A stretch of 20,178 nt of DNA from assembly GCA_964200185.2 (NCBI GenBank), contig CAXNAD020000414.1, positions 1-20,178 on the forward strand. Direction: 5' to 3'. The notes under the pieces are model-generated. The model was not told the DNA's origin and searched no databases. It was given only the letters and a program-made list of their open reading frames with translations. The stretch's first letter is position 1. Each line of letters starts with the position of its first letter. The position numbers and the translations under genes are program-made. This DNA is from Choristocarpus tenellus KU-1152 (taxonomy: Eukaryota > Phaeophyceae). Positions 1 through 9,426 of this stretch are shown one piece after another.

Positions 1-43
<43 letters not shown>

Positions 44-65
44 CGGGGGCCGGGGCCGGGGCCGT
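1..65. repeat. Poly-G tract followed by GGGGCC repeats at the window edge
   Basis: The window opens with 43 consecutive G residues, then a C, then about three GGGGCC units before unique sequence begins near position 64. Such a tract can form G-quadruplexes and often stops sequencing and assembly. A shorter run of 10 G lies at the other end (20168-20177), so both window edges fall in G runs. The true length of the tract cannot be trusted. Confidence 0.9.
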
Positions 66-113
66 GGTGGCACAATAGCAAAGGTAGAGGGAAAGGAGAC
101 ACCAACAACAAAG

Positions 114-579
114 ATGTCCACAGCATCAGTAGCACAGGGAAGATCAAGGCGGGAGAAAGCCAGCAGCACTTCTGCTCTTGGTGCCTCCCAACAGGATGAC
201 TCTGATGATGAGGAGCTGGTGCGTATGGAGTGTAGAAGTTGTATGATGAGGGATTTTGTACGCGCAGTGTGGTCGGCTGCGGCTGGTTTTTGTTGGGTTT
301 GCGCAGTTTAGAAGGGATTGCTTTGGAAGGAGTAATGGACAAGAAAAAAGTAAAGCTCCTGAACAAGTAAAAGATGTAAACATCTATGCTATATTGCTCT
401 GTAAGAATAGAGGTCTGCTGGGCTACTTGCTTTAATTCATAGCGTTCTTTGTTCTCCTTGTACGTTCATCTCTCAGATGCCATGTGCACTGCAGTGCTCT
501 GCTCTGACTATCCTGTCTAACCTGACCCCCTTTGCAGATGGCCATGTCACTCAGGCGCCGGGCAGTGATGCAGGAATAG
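114..579 (+). CDS. Possible small acidic/basic protein, 48 aa, two exons
   Basis: Proposed exons are 114-218 and 538-579. The ATG at 114 has A at -3. Exon 1 encodes 35 residues rich in Ser, Ala and Arg and ends in an acidic run (QQDDSDDEEL) next to a GTGCGT donor. A pyrimidine-rich acceptor (ccctttgcag) ends at 537. Exon 2 keeps the phase and adds an Arg-rich end (MAMSLRRRAVMQE) before TAG at 577. An alternative leaves exon 2 at a weak donor after 564 and joins 1324-1383, which follows a good acceptor (ctcttttgtag) and ends QLWVWAGPSPMKE-stop. No family is recognised. The evidence is limited to codon composition and splice signals, and the gene may continue differently. Confidence 0.35.
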
Positions 580-873
580 AGTCGGAACAGGGTTAGGCTG
601 AGACTACAAATCAAGCTTTAGACCAGCATGAGAAGGGAAAAGGCTGCAACAGTACCTGAGAGGAAAGAAGGGAATTCATGATCCAACCATTGGAGAAATA
701 GGACAGGCTTGCTTCCTCCTTCTGTGGTCTCTGGTGCTTTATATGCCTAGAGTGTTCCAGCTCTGTGCTGCAACCTACATATTTGGACCAGCAACATGTG
801 TTTGATTGTTGCAAACAGTAGGATGACCTTGTGGTAGGGGTAGCTATTTATGCTCTATGTGAGAGTGTTTAAT

Positions 874-893
874 GGGAGGGGGGGGAGGGGGGA
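874..893. repeat. G-rich tract
   Basis: An almost pure run of G interrupted by single A residues. It resembles the other G tracts scattered through the window, for example around 6890-6910, 8170-8185 and 17714-17731. It lies outside any supported exon. Confidence 0.8.
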
Positions 894-1989
894 GTATTGG
901 GCTATGTAGTTATGGCAGGTTCTGTTGCCAATTGATTAATCCATTAGGTTGGTTCTCCTATGGATCATAAACATGGCTGGCGTATCTAATGAGGCAAGAG
1001 GGGGTTACTCCTGTTGATGCAGCCACCTCAAGCATCAAGGTGTGTATTATAAGGTTCTTGAATTGCAAGTTCTGTGCGGTTGTCACTCGTTTTCTTTGTG
1101 TTTGTGGTCAAGGATATTCTGTTTTTTGTTGCCTATCTAAGTCAGTAGCATACATCACTTCATCACATATGCATGGGTTTCTCCAGTGTGAGGGTATCAC
1201 AGGGGGGTATAGGACATACAGTAATGGAGAGAAAATATTTTTGTTAAGTACTTGACCGGCGAATTTTAGAGGCATACCCTCCTTTTTGTTCTGCATGTGA
1301 TTGTTGTAAATCCTCTTTTGTAGGTGGATAATGTGAATCGTCAACTTTGGGTGTGGGCAGGACCTAGCCCAATGAAGGAATGATGATAGCAATTCCGTGT
1401 CTCTGAGTGCCCTATAGTGAACTAAGTGGGAGCTACTGGTTGGTTGTATCCCCCCTCGCACACCACACACCAAACTACTGTGTCATATATACAGCATAAA
1501 TTTTATGTTTTGGTTATGGCCTCATGACTCAAGCCTCGGCTTTGCATGAAATGTTCATTTACTCGCCGTAGTGTGGCTTTTTTTTTTGTAAGAGGTGTGA
1601 TACCAGTTGGGAGATGTCCTCAACTTTCTTGGTTCACATCAACAATGTGACATGATTGCTTCCAATAGTTCATGGTTCTGTGTTCTGTGTGTGTCATAAA
1701 CTCATGTTCAAAATATTTTAGGGATACGGATGATTTGAACCATTTCATTTCTTGCTTTCAACAAATCTGATGAGTCTGTCACTGTGAATGTACTCAAGGG
1801 TATTAAGTACAATAGATTTTAGTTGCTTCATCTGACTGATACTGGTGGGAGGTTTTTAGAAAGGGAATAAAAGAAAGAATACTTGTGCACTATCCATCCT
1901 TGCACCATTCCTTCTTGAATTGTGTACTCGGGACTTTTTTTGTAGTACTAATGAATATTAGTTACCCTTGGTACACATTACTACCTCCC

Positions 1990-2172
1990 GGGTCAAAGTA
2001 TCTGGGGTGGGGTGGGGGGTCTACACCAGGGTGTCCATTCGGGTCCTGGCCAAGAAAATTGCTCTTACAATATCTATCCAACGCATGCAATCCAATCACC
2101 CAAAAATGGTGACATGAAAAAATGGGTCCTGAATGGACAACTTCCACCCCCCCCCAGATGCTTTTAGCCTCC
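1990..2172. repeat. Imperfect foldback (inverted repeat), possibly MITE-like
   Basis: The left arm (about 1990-2040) reads tcaaagtatctggggtgggg, then later tgtccattc. The reverse complement of the right arm (about 2131-2172) reads taaaagcatctggggggggg, then tgtccattc. The two arms are collinear over about 45-50 bp with mismatches and are separated by roughly 90 bp. The motif gggtcct also occurs directly repeated inside both arms (2041-2047 and 2124-2130). No target-site duplication or transposase is visible. It could be a decayed miniature transposable element or a chance foldback of G/C runs. Confidence 0.5.
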
Positions 2173-2360
2173 CACTACATGGTTTTCTGACACCTCGACA
2201 TTATTTATGTTCCCTTGGTAAAATATGAAGAGATGGTCTTTTTAGTGGTGACTGGGGGTCAATTGAAAATGTATGTAGAGAAAAATGTGTGAAGACTGTG
2301 GAGGTCTATTGAGGTCAAATGAAAGCAGCAGAAACTGTTAAGTTTACCAAACTATAATAC

Positions 2361-2580
2361 CGTACTACTACTACTGATCACTCCAATTTCCAACAATGAC
2401 ATGAAAAACAGTTCATAGGCACCTCTAAATGATATATTAGTAGGTATATCAATAATGGTTGGTTGTACTACTACTACTACAATGCCAACAGCTAAACAAT
2501 ATTGTTGTATCTCTTGTGCGTCGTTCTGGTTCCTACTACTATAAACTACTAGTAGTGGTAACTACACTACAGCAGCAGTG
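2361..2580. repeat. Cluster of CTA/TAC triplet repeats
   Basis: Short perfect runs of the triplet CTA occur at about 2361-2376 and 2465-2480, with degenerate copies and their complement (agtagtggt) at 2533-2580. Similar triplets recur near 2990-3003. This looks like a decayed trinucleotide microsatellite. No open frame runs through it. Confidence 0.7.
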
Positions 2581-3273
2581 TTTATAAGACGCTCCAGAGT
2601 AGTTGTATTAGTGGTACGTATGAGTTTAGTTAAAGTATCTTAGAGGTTACAAGTTTTGCCCTGTTTGCCCATTTGGGGCTTGCCTTCCCATGGGGTTTTT
2701 TTATGACATTTTCCTACTCCAAAATGCTTTGGAGTATGTGAAATGTATGTTATGAAAAGGTGTGTCCGGAACAAGGATATTGACACTTGCTAACAAATAT
2801 GATAGTCAAAATTGCATCAAAATCGCAACATTGGATTTTGGCCTCCAAACGGACACGGGCCTACCCTCCAAGATACTTTGGCTCAGTTGCTGCCACTCAT
2901 CCATTAACCTCACTTATCATTAACACCATTAAAACCATAACCAGCACTCACTACATTCATTTGTACACTTTCATACTAATACGACTGCTGCTACAACTAC
3001 TACGAAGAAAAGGTAAGAACACATACAAAAGACGTGCAGAGAGATGGGGGTAATGTCCCTCCCCCACAGGGAAGTACATTGAATGAAGTAGATCCCAGCA
3101 GCAGGAGGTATCGTACTGCCAATATCACATATGTATGTATCGCGCACACACCAAAGTGTACAAGACCAATGCATACAAACATCCAATCGCACACAAAAGA
3201 CTTTATCGTAATGAATGCTAGAAGACCAGTACACTATTTTCTCCAGGTTTCTCAAAACGTAGCACAATGAATG

Positions 3274-3289
3274 CACACACACACACACA
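3274..3289. repeat. CA dinucleotide microsatellite
   Basis: Eight uninterrupted CA units in sequence with no supported gene. Confidence 0.9.
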
Positions 3290-4340
3290 ACACCTTGCCA
3301 GTATAGTACTTCATTGGGGTTTAAAACCCCTTGAAACAAAAAAAGCCAGTTCATGTTGAGTGACATTGGTGGAAGAATTCTATTGTCACATGAATTTCGC
3401 AGGTTCACACCTCAACACCAGATATTTCTCTTCATGGAAATAATCTGGTTTCGAGTACATTTAAAGTCCATATGGCAAGCACTAAGGATTGCAAACCTGA
3501 ATTATCCTGTCCTATATCACAAGAATGCTGGGTCTGTAACAGGGTGGCAACGCCTCAATACCGAGGGGCAAGAAGGCGTACCCAGCATAAGATTCAAGGG
3601 AAGAGGTGGAACAACAAATAGAGAGATGGCTGAACCCAACGCACAAGAAGCAAGGCATGGACAGAGGCAATACAATTAGTGTTAATGTAACACTTTGTTG
3701 CAGTAGCCAATGTGAGAAGTAGTGCAGTGTGTAGTGCCTCTGAATGTGGATCAGGCAAATTCGCATGCTGAAAGTGAAGAAAAAGAGAAGTGTATGCATG
3801 CCTTAAACCATGATTCAAAGAATGACAGGGCTTGCATGGCTCATATCTCTGACCGGGTGGGTGGCAAGAGACCCACTTCCTCTTACAACTTTCACTTTAT
3901 TCTTCCTTTACAAGAGTCAGGAACCCTTCCCAGATTAAAATTCTGTCCCCTTAGCCGTACCTTCCAAGCCTCAAGGAGATGAAGAGGCATTGCATTGCAT
4001 GTTACAGTATGGCATCCGCCACCAGCAGACAGTCTGATATCCTCTTTTTTCATGTGTAGAATCCTGAAACTTGACACACTCTTCATTGACCAGCGACAGT
4101 ATGGCCACACTGCACCATGATTGTTATTTTAATGGGTCGTTCCCTTGTGCACAGGAGTGTCTTGACTACAGACATGATAACACTTGGTCACCCGTAAAAG
4201 ACATTACAGTGAAGTGGCCAGTTCTCTTACGGTTATTGTCATAAACAGGACTGAAAGGCAATATATGCAATTTATAGGGCAAACAAATAAATGTTTTTTT
4301 TCATAGTTACTTGGAGCAGGACCAAAAACCATGGTAGCAC

Positions 4341-7300
4341 CTACTCCTCCATGACGTCATGCCGCAGGCCCTCCAGGAACCCATCAAGAGTCTGATGTGA
4401 CTCATCCGGCAGTGGATGGTCATCCAGCAGAAGTTCTTCAAAGAAGTATTCCTGACCAGAGTCATCATGGGAAGGATCGTGTTTGTTGGTAGAAGTCACA
4501 GAAGTGAATTGATATTCAGAAAATAAATTCAACTAGAATAAGCCTCCCTCATTAGTGTGTCCCAGGAACAGCCAGACAATAGCTGTACTTAGAGGCACAC
4601 CCTTTGTTCACTAGCAAAACAAACGGCAAAGGTTGCAGGGTTGAGAGCACTCACCACCTTGTAGACAATGTTGGAATGTTTAGAATGCAGAGCATATAGT
4701 AAGAATAAACGATCAAGATAACCTCATGTGAGTGGGAGTCTTTCATACAGTGATGTCTGCATCCCTCAACAAACTTGCTATTCTGCAAACACACCTATAC
4801 AGCACAATAAACCAGCACGGAAAAAAAAAATCATCTACAATCTACAGGCACAAGAATCCACTACGATTCCAATTCCCTTTCCAAAGAACCTCATCCTTAC
4901 CTGAGGAGTCCCTGTCTGACTCAGGATCACCTCCTCACCAGAGTCTGGTCGGGCTTTTGACCTAACCTGAAGAAATTGTCCCAGCCCAGTGTTTCCAAAG
5001 ATAGAGTGGGGGGATTGGGAGGCTGTTGTTGGAGGGAGAGGGGGCGGTAGATTAGGGTCTGCAAAGTGGACCACCACCCTCCTGAAAGCATCAACCACAA
5101 ATATATTGCAGGGTGGACGGCCACGGGTCAATGATTCCCTGAGACAGTACAAGGAGTTTTCAGTGGCCAGAGGGGGTGGGGGGAGAGGAAAGGGGGTAAG
5201 TGGCTATAGACAGTGTACTACCAAAGTTTGGGATCAGCTGATCACAAATTATCTTTTGGATGGTCACTCAAGAGAGTGAAGCAAGCGTTGTGGGAAACAA
5301 AGCAATATTCGTCAACCTCATGCTCCAGAGTGCCCAAGGGATATATGAACATATTTGTATAGAGTCAAGTGGCTGCGTGTATTTGAGTTTTAGAGTGATG
5401 GAGACTTGGGGGATTCTACACATATCTCCCTGCAATACCTGTTGGTTGATAAGAGGTCAGAGGGTACGAGGGGGCAAACCCTCCCCTCAGCGATCTCAAT
5501 GTTAGTACTGACGCATTGTATCACAATTGTTAGACCCCAGCCAACAACCCATACCACTTCTGTACATATATGTACCCTGCTCAAGATTGCTTGAGAGCAG
5601 AAGCCTGGTAAGAATAAATTCCATCTGAATCTTACTCACAAACCTGGCAGTGTGGGGTTGGGCATATGAGCCAAGTCTAAAGAAAATTAAGTACTTCGAA
5701 GTATTACTAATGCAAATTTGCTCATACAAACCTCCCCCCACTCTATCAATAGCCCACATCCAAATACTTAGGTACAATCAAACAAGGACCACAAAACCAA
5801 AAAACAATGAAGCAGCGCGATGCTAGGGGGGACGACCCCTCAGTTTACACCTCCCGCACCCTCAAGTACCTGGACAGGGCCATCTGATTAGATAGCCTCA
5901 TGTTCACGGAGGCGTATCCCTGCATCTCGGGGTAAATGGCTATCACCAAACATCGTGGATCCAGCGAGCACAACACTGCCTGGAGGCATGCCCTGGAGTC
6001 ACCAATACAGTACCATTGGCGTAGGCAGTGAAGTGGTGGTCGAAGGGAGAATTGCATGGAAACAAGGTGGAGGGTATGGGGGAATCTTGAGAATGTTGAT
6101 CAATCGGACAGCAGCATTGTGTTGGTGAAGTATTACAAAGTTAGGCACGGAGGAGGTACATTGAAAGTGGGGACCTACCTAGGTTCCTACCCTCCCTTTC
6201 TCCCTGCTAATAATAGAAAGCTACACTTTGAATAATGCACAAGAGGGTTCCGTGAGGTTAGGCTAGAGAGCACCAATGGTAATGGTGCTCCCTTCTGAGA
6301 ACTTGTTGCAGTACCAGTGCGGTAGTATCATGCTTTAATATTAATAGTATAAAATACTTGAAATGTTCCAGACAAGGGTACACTGAAAGAGAGATCCTCC
6401 TCCTCCTCCAACAGAGCTGACAAATGGCATAGTTGAGCACATACATAACATGGAGAGCGTTCTGCTTGGGCAACACAAAAGAGAGTACTCTCCACTTGAA
6501 GAGTCACCAACAGAATGGAGGGAAGTACTCACACAAAACACAAGCACATGAACAAAAAAGCGTGATACTTCCACTCCTCTGCTCAATGTGTAAATCTAGA
6601 CAATTTACAGTTTACATTGAAACTAACCTTGAGTCAGGGCACCCTCCAGTTGGATGCATCAGAGGTGAATGCAGCAATCCATACACCTGTTGCACCATTG
6701 CCCATGCCCAAGGCTTTGCCAGCACAGCATCCAGTGCCCCCCCCGCCCCTTCCTCACCACCTCCTTCCTCTCCTGATTCCCCCTTTATATCTGTCTTTTT
6801 TTTAGACTGCACTACCCCATAAAGAAAGTTAGCCAACCAATCCCGAAGAAGGGACCTTGCCTCCACTAGCCCACTACAGTATTGGTGGAGGGAGGGGGGG
6901 GGAGGCAGGGGATTGACAATGGGTGGGTGAATTGTAGCAAAGGCTTTGTATCAGTAATTCAACAGGCAGTCAAAGAGAGAGAAGGACAGTCGTCAGTAAT
7001 TGTGCAGAACGAAGTTGAACAAGGGCAGCGGTGTCAAGGAAAAAAGAGAGAGGGGGTGATGCTGTGGATATTTCAAGCCATCTCTAGGAGAAAGGGAAAG
7101 CACTAGAGAATGGACAGACTGGATAGTAGAAAGAGAGAGGATGACGGCCATGGTTACATGAACAAGTGTGTTGCTTGGTGTAAGATACTCAAGTCTCGGG
7201 GCATGTGTAACTCCTGGATTATTACAAACTCTCTTGTCCTAATAATATTGAGCTTTCTCAAGTGCAGAACGCAGCAACATCATGCCTCCATTCCACTATA

Positions 7301-9394
7301 TATCGCTCCAGAGTACTCCAGCGTATATATCAACACTACAAGCTCGTACTCAAATTTCAATGTCAACACACAACAAAGATCCAAACAAGACTAAGGGGAG
7401 TGACAGCACTGTGAGCAATAAGGACAAATGGAATAAGAGGGACAGTGGTAGGTTGACATAAAAACACTTCATGGCACGAAAACTAATAAGCTGCCACTCA
7501 TGCCACTCAAGCCTCCTCCTCCTCCTCCTCCTCCTCACCCCCTTCTCAAGGGTGGCTGTTGCTCCTCACCTCCGTCGAGCTTCTGCTGTCACCTTGTGCA
7601 CCAGCACTGACATAACAGCTGGGGGGTCCAGCATCTCCGTGATGTAAGGGACATCCATGGACGCATCTGTCTGCACTGTAGTCACACGTAGGCGACGGAC
7701 GGTCACCATGGGTGGATTTGGTGTGTGACCTTCCCCCATTGCATCACCAGCATTGCCAGGGGATGAGGGGGAGTGGTCAGGATCAGGCACCACTGTCGTG
7801 TATGCAAACGCCACCTTAGAGAGTGAGGCGAAGGGGAGGGAGCATAGGAGGGTGGTGGAGGGGATAGCAAGAGCTCAGCCTTCTGTCACGAGAGCCTCAG
7901 CACACATCCTAGTGGTGACAGTAAGATTCTGGCTTGGAAATGCACCTGGATGAGGGTGGACACTAAACTCTAACCCGAAAGCTGTGCTGATACTATAAAC
8001 ATAATATCACACTACCAATGCCACAAACTAAAGTAAGTTGATCACCTCAATGAACTGTATTTTTATAAAAAATAGGATGTACTAGCTCCACCTCTAACCA
8101 TAATGCCAAACATCTATCCCGCTACTGATACACCATGACATGAGAGAGAGAGAGAGAGAGAGAAATGAAGGAGGGGAGGGGGGGAGATCAAACATGGAAT
8201 AAGCAAAGCAGACCATGCACTTACCCCAAATAACCACAAAGAAATAGTCATGTTTGAGCAACGGACAGCTATGGCAAAAAATCACAACAATAAAGAGGCA
8301 AAAGTAGCACCTCAGCGTCAACTATAAATAAAATGCTTAGGGCTTGAGAGTACTCCAAACGAGGTGTTCTCGGAGCCTTTCTACCTAGAGACCCCAGAGT
8401 ACCAAACATGTTACGCCCTCTTCCTCAATCACTTGCCCCTTACAGGCAGCGTTACAGCACAGCAAATGAGCAAAGATAGTCCTGGTAATGCAAAGACTAT
8501 TTCAAGGCCCATATGCAGTCCATGCCTGGAGTGTCGGGGAGTGGCCATCTTCTTCGTCCCACTCTGTGCCATTCCCAGCTCCCACAAACTCAAAGTCCAT
8601 GCTAAACGTGTCAGTGACCCGGCAGGAAGCGACATGCCAAAGCCTGTCGAAGCGCTGATCTGGGTAAAGTTGACCATACACACCATCCCTGTTGATTGAT
8701 AGATCTGAAGAAGTGCGAACACTTAAAAGGTGAAGTGAATTTAAAGCGAATGGCGCACCAGCACACAAACCAACAAAACCACCACAAGGCCGGCCAAGCA
8801 CAGTAATATAATGTGTTGTCAGCAGAAATGTAGGGCAAGGAGGCAGAGGTGAGAGGGGGGGTTGCCATAAGGTCTTGCACGGGTACAACCCCTCCGCAAG
8901 AAAGGCATCCTAACTATACTCGAATGATACTTGAATGAGTGATTCGTTTTTTTGCCAAAAAAAATTACATATTTACACGCTGTGAGTGGAGTGCCTAAAT
9001 ATGAGGGCTGTTTATCGAGGCAGGCAAATGTGGAAGGTCCAGGCCACGGGTTGAACGGTTTCCATAACTTTCTGGCAAACCCAGACCAGGTCGTCTGAGT
9101 AATGGAATTAGTTTACGTCCAAATTGCCTGTAAATTGTCTGCAACATATCAATGTAAAGGAGTTGCTATATAGGGAGGCAATACCTGTGACAGAAACACA
9201 TGAGGTGTGAGATGGCGAGTAAATGAGGATGTGGCAGAGAGCTGCCATCAGCAATGAGCAAGAATTGGTTCAAGACAGCCCAATGCATGGGTCTTCATTT
9301 TTTTCCAGGATACTAAATTCTACTATATGGAAGAGCTGTTAATACTACGCACATAAGAACTGGTGCCAGCAACACAAAGATAGATGGACAGACC

Positions 9395-9426
<32 letters not shown>

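Larger units (their letters stand above)
580..4340. other. Long stretch without a supportable gene
   Basis: Open frames here are short (up to about 145 codons), low in complexity and without a recognisable domain. Examples are 1108-1473 minus, 2971-3408 minus and 3353-3679 plus. The one exon-like segment is 1324-1383, considered with the gene at 114. The stretch also holds a G-rich tract (about 874-893), an imperfect foldback (1990-2172), a CTA-triplet cluster (2361-2580) and a CA microsatellite (3274-3289). An AATAAA at about 1866 could be a plus-strand polyadenylation signal, but nothing upstream of it is firm. The 3' untranslated region of the SEC23-like gene should lie just below 4341. 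Confidence 0.6.
4341..8721 (-). other. SEC23-like exons 11-16: beta-sandwich, helical and gelsolin-like domains
   Basis: Exon 11 (8721-8526) has VRTSSDLSINRDGVYG, matching 'IKTSREIKIxGxIG' of the beta-sandwich. Exon 12 (7814-7570) has VAFAYTTVV, then VRRLRVTTVQTDASMD and a helix. Exon 13 (6873-6628) has LLRDWLANFLYGVVQ and WAWAMVQQVYGLLHSP, the helical domain. Exon 14 (5992-5870) has LDPRCLVIAIYPEMQGY. Exon 15 (5138-4901) has RPPCNIFVVDAFRRVVVHF, matching the gelsolin-like strand 'DRILLMDTFFQILIYHG'. Exon 16 (4451-4341) has DESHQTLDGFLEGLRHDVMEE and ends in TAG. All five junctions are phase-consistent. The donor of exon 11 is GC rather than GT. Confidence 0.88.

Noticed and set aside
1108-1473. 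121-codon frame on the minus strand
   Set aside because: It has no recognisable domain or coding-like composition and no splice partners; a chance frame is likely.
2971-3408. 145-codon frame on the minus strand, rich in Cys and Val
   Set aside because: It begins and ends in simple repeats (CA and CTA triplets translated), which explains its length and composition.
6258-6586. Several overlapping minus-strand frames
   Set aside because: They lie in the intron between SEC23-like exons 13 and 14, whose ends join in phase and match the family without any insert.
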